Below are positions 35,197 through 43,752 of a DNA stretch of 64,000 nt, one piece after another (within the stretch, counting starts at the first letter, position 1; every line of letters starts with the position of its first letter). The notes below the pieces were generated by a model, which was given only the letters and a program-made list of their open reading frames with translations, was not told the DNA's origin and did no database searches. The DNA is from Pantoea piersonii. GTDB lineage: Bacteria > Pseudomonadota > Gammaproteobacteria > Enterobacterales > Enterobacteriaceae. The stretch covers positions 1 to 64,000 of the forward strand of contig NZ_RARB01000012.1 of NCBI RefSeq assembly GCF_003612015.1, in the 5' to 3' direction. The position numbers were made by a program, and so were the translations under genes.

Positions 35197-35659
35197 AGCA
35201 TGGGTAATTATAACCATCGAGGTGCTGCTCTCCACGCTCATCATTCTCGTGCTCTGTGGGCGGTTCAACGCTGAAAAGCTGCGTGCTAATAAGGCTCAGG
35301 CTCTGGTTATGCAACAGCAGCAGTACATTGCTGATATGCAGTTGCGACAGCGTGAAGTGGCAGCACTCGATGCCAGATACACACAGGAGTTGACTGATGC
35401 TCAGACAACTATCGATCGGCTGCAGCGTGATGTTGCTGCTGGTCGCAAGCGGCTGTACCTCAAAACCCGCCGTTCAGCCATGCCAGAGGATAAAACCCCC
35501 GGCGCCAGCGGCATGGGCGATGATGCCACCATCGAACTCTCTTCAGTTGCTAGACGAAACGTTCTCAGCATCCGGTCCGGAATCGTCAGTGACCAAATAA
35601 AAATAAAATACCTCCAGGATTACATAAGGCAAATTATTGATGAGCGAGACAAAAAATAA
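35186..35659 (+). CDS. i-spanin (Rz)
   Basis: A 157-residue protein with an N-terminal signal anchor (WVIITIEVLLSTLIILVLCG) and a periplasmic coiled coil rich in Gln, Arg and Ala. With Rz1 it fuses inner and outer membranes in the last step of lysis. The ATG at 35186 overlaps the endolysin end; a GTG at 35180 is also in frame. The C terminus (SIRSGIVSDQIKIKYLQDYI, ending DERDKK) differs from the lambda type, and a lambda-type Rz end survives separately at 36287-36373 beyond the HNH gene, so this C terminus may have been replaced. Confidence 0.85.
   Translation: MTFKAWVIITIEVLLSTLIILVLCGRFNAEKLRANKAQALVMQQQQYIADMQLRQREVAALDARYTQELTDAQTTIDRLQRDVAAGRKRLYLKTRRSAMPEDKTPGASGMGDDATIELSSVARRNVLSIRSGIVSDQIKIKYLQDYIRQIIDERDKK
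35397..35600 (+). CDS. o-spanin (Rz1), nested in Rz
   Basis: A 67-residue lipoprotein encoded inside the Rz gene in another frame. The signal MLRQLSIGCSVMLLLVASGC ends in the lipobox VASGC; the short mature part is Pro-rich (KPAVQPCQRIKPPAPAA), as in outer-membrane spanins. Nesting within Rz is the standard architecture. Confidence 0.85.
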   Translation: MLRQLSIGCSVMLLLVASGCTSKPAVQPCQRIKPPAPAAWAMMPPSNSLQLLDETFSASGPESSVTK

Positions 35660-35733
35660 TTCATTGTCTGGGGAGGTATTCGAGCGTTTAACGGTGATCT
35701 GCTCCGCAGGAAAAAAATAATCACAATCAACAA

Positions 35734-36288
35734 ATGTGGTTATGCCTTTGCGAGTGCGGCAACGAAACTGTTGTTCGGCATAGCAACCTGACTGGAGGGA
35801 ATACTCGATCTTGTGGATGCCTGAAGATTAAACACGGACACGCACGAGTAAGTAAGAAAACGCCAGAGTATTTTACTTGGGAAGACATGAAGAGCCGCTG
35901 CTGCAATCCTAATGATGTGAACTACCACTCTTATGGTGGCAGAGGTATTTCAATTGATGAGCGCTGGTTTAATTTTGAGAATTTTTTATCTGATATGGGG
36001 CGTAGGCCTAAAGGCGCAACCATTGAGCGGATAGATAACAACCGGGGTTACAACTCTACTGATTGTCGATGGGCTACTGCACATGAGCAAGCACGAAACA
36101 GGCGTACAAACAGAATGATCATAGCCTTTGGTAAAAACATGTGCTTCAAGGATGCGGCGAGGATTTACGGATTAAGCATGGGATGTTTGGCGGCCAGATT
36201 AAGGGTGATGAGTCCGGAAGAGGCATTAACGAAGCCCCTGGAAACACGCAGACCACGAAAGCCCGACAACACTCAGGCTTTTTGTTGA
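35734..36288 (+). CDS. HNH-type homing endonuclease
   Basis: A 184-residue protein with zinc-binding CECGNE...SCGCL at the start, then WEDMKSRCCNP, YGGRGISIDERWFNFENFL and TIERIDNNRGYNSTDCRWAT, the signature of free-standing phage HNH endonucleases, ending in a DNA-binding helix region. The usual N terminus (LSGEVFERLTVICSAGK) lies just upstream at 35664-35714 in another frame; a run of seven A at 35711-35717 accounts for the shift. Either translation starts at ATG 35734 or the gene is frameshifted. It sits between Rz and a leftover Rz 3' end, so it appears to have invaded this locus. Confidence 0.8.
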   Translation: MWLCLCECGNETVVRHSNLTGGNTRSCGCLKIKHGHARVSKKTPEYFTWEDMKSRCCNPNDVNYHSYGGRGISIDERWFNFENFLSDMGRRPKGATIERIDNNRGYNSTDCRWATAHEQARNRRTNRMIIAFGKNMCFKDAARIYGLSMGCLAARLRVMSPEEALTKPLETRRPRKPDNTQAFC

Positions 36289-36373
36289 TTTCACCCTCAG
36301 AGAGCGAATCGAAATTGCCAGAAAGCAAATAGCAGGATTACAACAATACATCAGAGAACAATGCTTGAAATGA
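36287..36373 (+). pseudogene. Leftover lambda-type Rz C terminus
   Basis: The frame DFTLRERIEIARKQIAGL, then QQYIREQCLK and a stop, matches the conserved end of lambda-family Rz (YFTLRER...QKYINEQCR). It has no start and lies directly after the HNH gene, so it is the displaced 3' end of the original spanin gene. Confidence 0.7.
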
Positions 36374-36597
36374 TCACTGCAAAAATGCCTGAAAAAAACA
36401 GCCCATCCGTGGACCAAACGTGATAGGAGTTCGTTCTTTCTTATACGCTTTTCAGGTTAGACAATCTCGCGATGCTTTCAAGCATAAGCGGTGAATTTCT
36501 TAAACCCCTGAGACGAGGCAAATGCTGTCCTGAAATACTGAAAAGCGGATGGTGGCGTCTCGGAACGAGTAATACATAACTTTTCTTAGGTACCTAA
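36374..36597. other. Intergenic before the terminase genes
   Basis: 224 bp with no open frame. This is where a packaging (cos/pac) site would be expected, but no specific signal is recognisable. Confidence 0.35.
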
Positions 36598-37167
36598 ATG
36601 ACACTCACCGACAAACAAGAAATGTTCTGTCGCGAGTACTTAATCGATTTGAACGCTTCGCAGGCGGCCATCAGGGCAGGCTACAGTCATAAAACTGCAA
36701 GCCGAATCGGCTCAGAAAACCTGTCAAAACCTGACATTGCTAAGCGTATTATCGAACTTAAATCAGAGCGCAACGAAAGGGTAGAGGTAAACGCAGATTA
36801 CGTGCTGCGTCGACTGGCAGAGATAGACAAAATGGATGTGCTCGACATCCTGAATGAGGATGGCGGACTGAAACGTGTGCACGAGTGGCCGGGAGTCTGG
36901 CGTACGACGCTGAGCGGGGTGGACGTACTGACGACCATCACCCGTTCCGACGAAACCACTACCGAACACATCCTCAAAAAAATAAAGTGGCCAGACAAAG
37001 TCAAAAACCTGGAGCTGCTCGGCAAGCACATCGCTGTGCAGGCCTTCCGGGAGCAGGCCACACACGCACACACAGGCAAAGATGGGGGCCCGGTGGAGGT
37101 TGCGCTACTGACCCGCGAGGAATACCGGCAGGCGCGCCGGGAAATGCTGGAGGATGACGACTGCTGA
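36598..37167 (+). CDS. Terminase small subunit
   Basis: A 189-residue Terminase_2-family protein: LTDKQEMFCREYLIDLNASQAAIRAGYS (about 3-30) is the conserved DNA-binding start, followed by a helical oligomerisation region. It recognises phage DNA and stimulates the large subunit, whose gene overlaps its end by 14 bp. Confidence 0.92.
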   Translation: MTLTDKQEMFCREYLIDLNASQAAIRAGYSHKTASRIGSENLSKPDIAKRIIELKSERNERVEVNADYVLRRLAEIDKMDVLDILNEDGGLKRVHEWPGVWRTTLSGVDVLTTITRSDETTTEHILKKIKWPDKVKNLELLGKHIAVQAFREQATHAHTGKDGGPVEVALLTREEYRQARREMLEDDDC

Positions 37168-38626
37168 CTTCAAGACCGCTGCACGCCGTATAGAGTGCGA
37201 AGAGGACGGGCTCTATTTTGCCCGGTACTTCTTTAAGCAGCGCACCGGCAGCAAAATGATTGTCGCGCCACATCATCAGGTGATTCAGCAGACGCTGGAC
37301 CGGGTGACAGAGGGCGACATCCGGCGACTCATCATCAATGTTCCCCCGGGCTACACCAAGACAGAGCTGGCAACCCTCAACATGATAGCCCGCGGGCTGG
37401 CGCTGAACCGTCGCGCCCGCTTTATGCATCTCTCGTATTCCCACAACCTGGCGTTACTGAACTCGTCCACAATACGAAGCATTGTGAAGTCTGCCGCCTT
37501 TAAGGCCATGTGGCCCATGGCGCTGCGGGATGATGCAGACAGTAAAGCCATGTGGTGGACGGAATACGGCGGCGGGGTGTATGCCTCGTCTGCGGCCGGT
37601 CAGGTGACGGGCTTTCGCGCGGGGCATATGGAGCCGGGCTGGCAGGGCTGTCTTGTCCTTGACGACCCGGTAAAGCCTGACGATGCCTACAGTGAGACGG
37701 TACGCGGCGGGGTCAACACCCGCTTTAACGAGACCATCCGTTCCCGTCTGGCCATTGAGGCTACGCCCATCGTGGTCATCATGCAGCGTATCCATTACCA
37801 CGACCTCAGCGGTTACCTGCTGCGGGGTGGCAGTGGCGAGATGTGGCACCACCTGAACCTGCCTGTACTGATTGACCGCAGCCAGCCTTATACGACGCTT
37901 TATCCGGAAAACACCCACGCGATACCGGTTGAACACGGGTTGCCTGATGGCTGGCTGTGGCCGTTCAAGCATAACGAGTCTCATCGGGTGCAGCTGTTTT
38001 CACACCGGCGTACCGCTGAAGCACAGTACATGCAGCATCCGCGGCGATTCAATGCGGAAGGCGCGCTCTGGACGGAAGCGATGGTGTCCGGCGCGCGTGC
38101 GCTGGACATAGCCCTTCAGCCTTCGCGAACGGTGGTGGCCATTGACCCGCAGGCGACCAACAGCGGCGAAAGTGACGAAACCGGTATTGTTGTGGGAAGC
38201 AGTTACGGGCGCGGCAACGATCGGCTTTTCTCCGCAGATGCGGATTACTCCGGCAAATATTCACCCAACGCCTGGGCAAAGCGGGCTATCCGGGCTTATG
38301 AAGAGCATCATGCCGAAGCCATCGTCATTGAAACCAACCAGGGTGGTGACATGGCTGAGGATACGCTGCGAAACGCCGGTTTTCGGGGGCGCATCATTCG
38401 TGTCCATGCCAGCAAGGGCAAGTTTGCCCGGGCCGAGCCCATCTCAGCGCTGTATGAGCAGGGGCGAGTGGCGCATCGCGGTAACCTCTACCAGCTGGAG
38501 AATCAGTTGCTGGAATATGTGCCCGCCACGGCCAAAAAGTCTCCTGACCGCCTCGATGCGCTGGTCTGGGCTATCACAGAGCTGTTCCAGCCGAAAGGCA
38601 CGACGGTCCGGCCATTTTCCGCATAA
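37154..38626 (+). CDS. Terminase large subunit
   Basis: A 490-residue packaging motor. The ATPase part has the Walker A-type loop VPPGYTKTELAT (about 63-74) and Walker B CLVLDDPVKPDD. The C-terminal RNase H-like nuclease has VVAIDPQATNSGESDETG, an IVIETNQGGD strand and the final acidic DRLDALVWAITELF. All key residues appear intact. It pumps DNA into the prohead and cuts it. Confidence 0.95.
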   Translation: MTTADFKTAARRIECEEDGLYFARYFFKQRTGSKMIVAPHHQVIQQTLDRVTEGDIRRLIINVPPGYTKTELATLNMIARGLALNRRARFMHLSYSHNLALLNSSTIRSIVKSAAFKAMWPMALRDDADSKAMWWTEYGGGVYASSAAGQVTGFRAGHMEPGWQGCLVLDDPVKPDDAYSETVRGGVNTRFNETIRSRLAIEATPIVVIMQRIHYHDLSGYLLRGGSGEMWHHLNLPVLIDRSQPYTTLYPENTHAIPVEHGLPDGWLWPFKHNESHRVQLFSHRRTAEAQYMQHPRRFNAEGALWTEAMVSGARALDIALQPSRTVVAIDPQATNSGESDETGIVVGSSYGRGNDRLFSADADYSGKYSPNAWAKRAIRAYEEHHAEAIVIETNQGGDMAEDTLRNAGFRGRIIRVHASKGKFARAEPISALYEQGRVAHRGNLYQLENQLLEYVPATAKKSPDRLDALVWAITELFQPKGTTVRPFSA

Positions 38627-38638
38627 CGGATAATTCCA

Positions 38639-40042
38639 GTGAGTAACGACGTCCGCAGGCGATCGCCAAAAATCGAATCCATGGCTGGTTGCTGGCCGAT
38701 GATTACCGCGCTGCTGGGCGGCACCTCAGCGATGCGTCTCGCAGGCAAAATCTATCTGCCGCGCTGGCCAAATGAGGAAGAAGCGTTCTATCAGAACCGG
38801 CTGTCTGTGGCCACACTCTTTCCGGCATTCGCCCGTACCGTTGAAGTCCTGAGCGGCAAACCTTTTTCCCGCCCGGTCACCTGGGAGGACAGCGTGGTTC
38901 CGGCACGCATACGTGACATGTTCACGGATATAGATTCGCAGGGCACAAACCTGCATTCCTTCCTTGCTGACATCTGCGAAGAGGCGATGGCCTTTGGGCT
39001 CTGCGGCATTCTGGTCGAGCATCCACCTGCGGATAAGCCGCTCTCCCTGGCTGAGGAACGCCAGCGTGGGCTGCGGCCTTATTTCGTCAAGGTAAGCGCT
39101 AACAGCCTGCTGGATTACGACTCAGAACGCGTTAACGGGCAGGAGACCTTTACTCTTCTGCGTTTTGTCGAGACGGTGAGTGAGCGTGACCCGCAAAATG
39201 AATTTGTCGTCAAAGAGATTGAGCAGGTCAGGGTACTGAATCCTGGCCGCTGGCGGATTTATCGCGAAAAGCGCAATGAAACAAACGGGGCGCTGGAGTG
39301 GCAGCTGCACGATGAGGGCACCACCAGCCTGAATAAAATCACGTTTGTCCCGGTTTACGGTGACAAGCGTGGTTTTATGAACGGCAGACCGCCGCTGGCA
39401 GAGCTGGCCTGGCTCAACGTCGAACACTGGCAGTCACGCAGTGACCAGCAGACCATTCTGCATGTCGCGCGCGTACCGGTGTTGTTCGGCAAGAAGCTGG
39501 GCGATGGTCCCATCTCAGTAGGCGCTGCATCAGCAATCATGTCAGAAGAAGATGAAGCGGACCTGCGCTATGTCGAACACAGTGGAAAAGCTATCGAAGC
39601 CGGACGCACCGACATTCTCGACCTTGAGGAAAAGATGCGTCAGATAGGTGCGGAGTTACTGGTGATCAAACCCGGCCACCGGACTGTTGTTCAGACGCTG
39701 GCAGATAACGAGGCGGGTACCAGTGCATTACAGCGCATGGTGTGTGACCTCACCGATGCAACCCGGCTGGCGCTGCAGTATCTGGCTGAGTGGACTGGCG
39801 AGACCGAGGGCGGCCACGTCACTATCTTCAATGACTTTGGCGCCACCACGCTGGCTGAAGCCTCGGCAGACTTCCTGGTGGGCATGTATAAAACGCGTGC
39901 GCTGTCAGACGAGACGCTGTTTAACGAGATACAGCGCCGTGGCCTCATCAGCAGCGGACTCCGGTGGGAAGATGAGCAGGTACGTATCCGTGCCATGCCG
40001 CCTCCCGTGCCAGACAAACCGGTAACACCAAACCCGGTATAA
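38639..40042 (+). CDS. Portal protein (DUF4055)
   Basis: A 467-residue DUF4055-type portal starting at GTG 38639. Landmarks are YLPRWPNEEEAFYQNRLSVA, AFGLCGILVEHP, and the C-terminal YLAEWTGETEGGHVTIFNDF. It forms the dodecameric channel at one capsid vertex. It lies directly after the terminase genes as expected, and a terminator follows at 40052. Confidence 0.9.
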   Translation: MSNDVRRRSPKIESMAGCWPMITALLGGTSAMRLAGKIYLPRWPNEEEAFYQNRLSVATLFPAFARTVEVLSGKPFSRPVTWEDSVVPARIRDMFTDIDSQGTNLHSFLADICEEAMAFGLCGILVEHPPADKPLSLAEERQRGLRPYFVKVSANSLLDYDSERVNGQETFTLLRFVETVSERDPQNEFVVKEIEQVRVLNPGRWRIYREKRNETNGALEWQLHDEGTTSLNKITFVPVYGDKRGFMNGRPPLAELAWLNVEHWQSRSDQQTILHVARVPVLFGKKLGDGPISVGAASAIMSEEDEADLRYVEHSGKAIEAGRTDILDLEEKMRQIGAELLVIKPGHRTVVQTLADNEAGTSALQRMVCDLTDATRLALQYLAEWTGETEGGHVTIFNDFGATTLAEASADFLVGMYKTRALSDETLFNEIQRRGLISSGLRWEDEQVRIRAMPPPVPDKPVTPNPV

Positions 40043-40051
40043 CCTTCTTCA

Positions 40052-40079
40052 GGCCTGTGCAGACGCACGGGCCCTTTTT
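40052..40079 (+). terminator. Terminator inside the late operon
   Basis: GGCCTGTGC-AGAC-GCACGGGCC followed by TTTTT, between portal and scaffold genes. It may tune expression or be passed by Q-modified polymerase. Confidence 0.65.
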
Positions 40080-40148
40080 ATTGCCGGCCGCTGCGGATGC
40101 AGCGCGGTGCCACGAGCCGGATGGCTCTTACCTGGTTGGATGGCCATG

Positions 40149-40901
40149 ATGAAACTGAAACTCGATGAGAACGGACATGTTGTCGTAAACGATGGCAAGC
40201 CGGTTTACGTACAGGACGATGGCAAGGAACTGGTATTTGATGCGCCGGGCACGCTCCAGACCATTTCGCGTCTTAACGGTGAGGCGAAATCGCACCGTGA
40301 ACGTGCGGAGACAGTGGAAGCGCAGCTCAAGACCTTTGAAGGTATTGCCGATCCGGCTGCTGCTCTGGCGGCACTTGATACCCTGAAAAACCTGGAAGTC
40401 AAAACGCTGGTGGATGCGGGTGAGGTCGAGAAGGTCCGCACGGAAGCCGTTCGCGCCCTGGAAGAGAAATATGCGCCCATCGTGAAAGAGCGCGACGATC
40501 TGAGCCAGAAACTCACAGCTGAGAAAATTGGCGGCAGTTTCGCCCGGTCTAAATTCATCGCCGAGAAGATGAGTATTCCGGCTGATCTGGTAGAAGCACG
40601 TTTTGGCAGCAATTTTCAGGTAGTGGGTGACGCCGTCACGGCTTTTGACCGTGATGGAAATAAAATTTTCAGTGCCGTCAGGCCCGGCGAAGCGGCCGGA
40701 TTTGATGAAGCGTTAAGCATTCTCGTTGAGCACTACCCGTATAAAGACCAGATCCTCAAAGGCACCGGTGCATCAGGCGGCGGTTCCGGCGGTGGCAATG
40801 GCAATACCAGCCCGAACACGCTCACCCGCGAACAGTTTGAGTCCCTCAGCCCTCAGGAGCAGAGCGAAAGAGCGTGCGCGGGTGTGCAGATTACCGATTA
40901 A
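40149..40901 (+). CDS. Capsid scaffold protein (DUF6651-like)
   Basis: A 250-residue protein rich in Glu, Lys and Ala, with a long coiled coil at about 45-135 (LNGEAKSHRERAETVEAQLK; EKYAPIVKERDDLSQKL), a globular segment FARSKFIAEKMSIPADLVEA, a Gly/Ser linker, and a short C-terminal helix. This is the make-up of scaffolds that guide prohead assembly and leave. Tandem ATGs at 40146/40149 are the best starts. It is immediately before the coat gene. Confidence 0.8.
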   Translation: MKLKLDENGHVVVNDGKPVYVQDDGKELVFDAPGTLQTISRLNGEAKSHRERAETVEAQLKTFEGIADPAAALAALDTLKNLEVKTLVDAGEVEKVRTEAVRALEEKYAPIVKERDDLSQKLTAEKIGGSFARSKFIAEKMSIPADLVEARFGSNFQVVGDAVTAFDRDGNKIFSAVRPGEAAGFDEALSILVEHYPYKDQILKGTGASGGGSGGGNGNTSPNTLTREQFESLSPQEQSERACAGVQITD

Positions 40902-40915
40902 AAGGATATCTCTGA

Positions 40916-42046
40916 ATGTCTAATACCCTTACCCAACTGATCCCCGACCTGTATCAGTCACTGGATGTTGTGTCCCGTGAACTCTGCGGGTTCATTCCGT
41001 CCATCACGCTGGATGCCTCCGCAGAGCGCGCTGCACTCAATCAGCCGATCCGCATTCCGCTGACGCCTGCCTCTCAGGCCGAAGATGTGAAACCCGGCCA
41101 GCTACCGCCCGATGACGGCGATCAGGATATCGGTAATGTGCCGCTGACCATTACCAAATCCCGCATGGTGCCGTTCCGCTGGGAGGGTGAGCAACAGAAA
41201 GGCATCAAATCGGGTCCGGGATATCACGGTATCCGTCGTGACCAGGTGACTCAGGCCATGCGTACGCTCGTCAATGAGATTGAAGTGGACCTGGGCCAGC
41301 TCTTCCGTCGGGCATCGCGCGCAGCAGGAGAAGCCGGCAAAACGCCCTTTAAAGATACGCTCACAGATACGGCGCAGGTACGTAAAATTCTCACTGATAA
41401 TGGCGCGCCTCTGAGTGATTTGCAGTGTGTGATTGATACCACGGCGGGGGCAGCGCTCCGTACTATGGCGCAGCTGACGAAAGCGAACGAAGCCGGCACC
41501 ACGGCATTACGTGCACAGGGAACACTGCTAGAGCTGCATGGCTTTACCCTGCGCGAGTCAGCGGGTGTTGCTTCGCCTGCATCAGGCAGTGCGCCCGGTG
41601 AGAAACTGGTGCTCGAATCAGAGGCCAGGCCGGGTGACATCATGATGGCTTTGAAGGCTGATGATAAAACCGCGTATCCCGGTGATATCATCATTGCCGG
41701 CCGCCACAAATATATCATTGCCAGCGTTCAGCCCGGTTCGGGCCTGACCATTCTCGCGCCAGGTCTGCGTGAAAAGCTGGGTAAAGGCAGTGAAGTAAAG
41801 ATTGTGAACAAATTCACGGCCAATTTTGCTTTCAGCCGCTCCGCCCTTATCCTGGCGACCCGCGCACCTGCGCTACCTGAAGAAGGCGATATGGCGGATG
41901 ACCGCATCATGATCACCGACCCGCGCACGAACATGTCGTTTGAAGTCTCCATGTATAAACAGTACCGCCGCGTGCGCTATGAAATTGCCGCGGCATGGGG
42001 CTGTCAGAACATCAAACCAGAACACACCTGTTTGTTGTTAGGATAG
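40916..42046 (+). CDS. Major capsid protein, P22 coat-like
   Basis: A 376-residue coat protein of the P22-like family with HK97 fold: LIPDLYQSLDVVSRELCGFIPSI at the start, VPLTITKSRMVPFRWEGEQQ, LQCVIDTTAGAALRTMAQLTKAN, and a final KQYRRVRYEIAAAWGCQNIKPE. The neighbouring scaffold and DUF4055 portal support it. Confidence 0.9.
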   Translation: MSNTLTQLIPDLYQSLDVVSRELCGFIPSITLDASAERAALNQPIRIPLTPASQAEDVKPGQLPPDDGDQDIGNVPLTITKSRMVPFRWEGEQQKGIKSGPGYHGIRRDQVTQAMRTLVNEIEVDLGQLFRRASRAAGEAGKTPFKDTLTDTAQVRKILTDNGAPLSDLQCVIDTTAGAALRTMAQLTKANEAGTTALRAQGTLLELHGFTLRESAGVASPASGSAPGEKLVLESEARPGDIMMALKADDKTAYPGDIIIAGRHKYIIASVQPGSGLTILAPGLREKLGKGSEVKIVNKFTANFAFSRSALILATRAPALPEEGDMADDRIMITDPRTNMSFEVSMYKQYRRVRYEIAAAWGCQNIKPEHTCLLLG

Positions 42047-42091
42047 CCAGCTGCGTTCACGTCAGGCATCTCTTAATCAGACGAGGTATGC

Positions 42092-42484
42092 ATGCTGACT
42101 CTCCAACAGCAGGCCGACGCACGCCGCTTTATGGGCTATCCGATGCTGGGTGACACTACGCCTGATGATCGCTCCGATGCTGCCTATGCGCAGGTTACGT
42201 CCGGTCGGTACCAGACGCTGGCTCACCGCCTGAATACCCTGCGTCCTGAGGAAGAAGCCATTGTAGCGGGCTATCTTGCTACTCTGGCTGGTCTTGAGAT
42301 CGGCATCACTCGCGCAGCAGATAACCTCGATACAGATAAAGCAGCCGTGTGGCAGCGCAACCGATCCGAGGTGGCTGACCGTACCCGTTTATATAATCAA
42401 TGGCGGCGCCAGCTCTGTGGCTTACTGGGTATTCCCCCGGGGCCAACGCTGGACAATGGCACCACGCGGATTGTCAGGAACTGA
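42092..42484 (+). CDS. Head-tail connector-type protein
   Basis: A 130-residue, mostly helical protein (YQTLAHRLNTLRPEEEAIVAGYL) located directly after the coat gene, where head-completion adaptors are encoded. The size and position fit a gp6/gp15-type connector; assignment is by context. Confidence 0.6.
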   Translation: MLTLQQQADARRFMGYPMLGDTTPDDRSDAAYAQVTSGRYQTLAHRLNTLRPEEEAIVAGYLATLAGLEIGITRAADNLDTDKAAVWQRNRSEVADRTRLYNQWRRQLCGLLGIPPGPTLDNGTTRIVRN

Positions 42485-42485
42485 T

Positions 42486-43130
42486 ATGGATGCATCACAG
42501 CTGGTGGCCAAAGTGAATCATGGCAATGGTATGGCGGCTCAGCGCCTTGGAAATATTGTCAGCCATTATCGTGCGACCAGCCCGTTCAGCCCTCTGAAAA
42601 CCACACCACTACAGCTTCTGCCCGCCTCGTTTGTCGCTGACAACAGTTACATGCGCGCTGCACGATATGGTCAGGCGTCACGCATCGGCATTTTTGATGC
42701 CACCCTTTTCAGGGAAGGGGATTTTCTGGTCTCGCCGTCAGAGGGAACCTTTTATGTGGCGGCAATGCCCCTGCTGCAGCCCGTCCTGTGCGTTAAGGCG
42801 GAGCGGCTCATCACATTCAGGCGTACCACATCTGAAGGGCCGGGCATCGGGATGCAGGAGTATGGTGGGACCACAACTGCGCGTGAAGAGGCCATTATGA
42901 CGGACTGGCCGGCCAGTATTCTTTTGATCCGGAGTGGCGAACACAGCCCGCTCCGGTTACCCGCCGACACCCGCAGCGCCGGTTACAGTATCCTTATGTC
43001 GGCATTCCGTGGCATACAGATGCAGGCGGGGGATTTTGTCAGTGATGAGACTGGCCGGCGATACGTCATTACGGGCAGTGAACTGACTGATATGGGCTGG
43101 CGCCTCATCGCGATGCGGGTATCGGTTTAG
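42486..43130 (+). CDS. Phage structural protein, head-tail joining region
   Basis: A 214-residue protein starting at ATG 42486, one base after the previous stop; an earlier in-frame start at 42276 would lie inside the previous gene and is rejected. The second half is predicted beta-rich (DFLVSPSEGTFYVAAMPLL, GDFVSDETGRRYVITGSEL). The position between connector and sheath suggests a stopper or neck protein. No specific family is recognised. Confidence 0.65.
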   Translation: MDASQLVAKVNHGNGMAAQRLGNIVSHYRATSPFSPLKTTPLQLLPASFVADNSYMRAARYGQASRIGIFDATLFREGDFLVSPSEGTFYVAAMPLLQPVLCVKAERLITFRRTTSEGPGIGMQEYGGTTTAREEAIMTDWPASILLIRSGEHSPLRLPADTRSAGYSILMSAFRGIQMQAGDFVSDETGRRYVITGSELTDMGWRLIAMRVSV

Positions 43131-43131
43131 C

Positions 43132-43707
43132 ATGGCCAGTGTCGATGATGTTTTACGGTTCCTTGCCAGGCGAGTGACCGAGTCCATTTACCCTGACGGT
43201 ACGGCATTGCCTGGTACAGTGAATGCTCCCGTTAAAGTCTATCCCGGCTGGCCTGTGCCCGGTTTGCTGCAGCCGGATATTGATGCTGGCAGTGTGCACA
43301 TTTCAGTCTGGCCGCTTCCGACTGAGCGCAGGGTAAATACCCCGCTGGGCCGGCCATTCCGCCCTGTGAGAGGCGCTGGAGACAGGGCAGGCAAAGCTGT
43401 CAGGGAGCTGAAGCGTCAGATTAAAGATTTTCAGATTACCGTCTGGGCACCCACGCCAGAACTCAGAGAACAGGCGGGTACAGCGACAGATGCTGCGCTT
43501 TCTGCTGAGAGCAATATTGATTTGGGCGATGGTGCACCTGCCCAGCTGTTCTATGTCCGACAGTTTGATTCAGACAGCGCGGAGAACTGGCACGTGTACC
43601 GGCGCGATCTGTTCTTCAGCGTGAATTTTGCCACCACACAGACCATCACTGCGCCGGAAGTTATTCAGACCGTTGTCACGCTCAATAATCAACAGGCCGT
43701 ACGGTAA
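43132..43707 (+). CDS. Phage tail-completion-type protein
   Basis: A 191-residue protein immediately after the previous gene. It has SVDDVLRFLARRVTESIYPDG at the start and alternating beta segments (VHISVWPLPTERRVN, DFQITVWAPTPELR, DLFFSVNFATT). Its size and place before the sheath gene fit a tail terminator or tail-completion protein; assignment is by context. Confidence 0.6.
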   Translation: MASVDDVLRFLARRVTESIYPDGTALPGTVNAPVKVYPGWPVPGLLQPDIDAGSVHISVWPLPTERRVNTPLGRPFRPVRGAGDRAGKAVRELKRQIKDFQITVWAPTPELREQAGTATDAALSAESNIDLGDGAPAQLFYVRQFDSDSAENWHVYRRDLFFSVNFATTQTITAPEVIQTVVTLNNQQAVR

Positions 43708-43752
43708 CGCCCGCTCACCCTGCACCTTACCTTCAAAATGGAGTAACTCTTC

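Noticed and set aside
36362-36424. Short frame MLEMITAKMPEKNSP... before the terminase
   Set aside because: It begins inside the Rz remnant's last codons, has no ribosome site and is only 20 codons long.
42276-42485. Earlier start for the 42486-43130 gene
   Set aside because: It would sit wholly inside the preceding structural gene and adds non-conserved residues; the ATG at 42486, one base after the stop, fits the operon.
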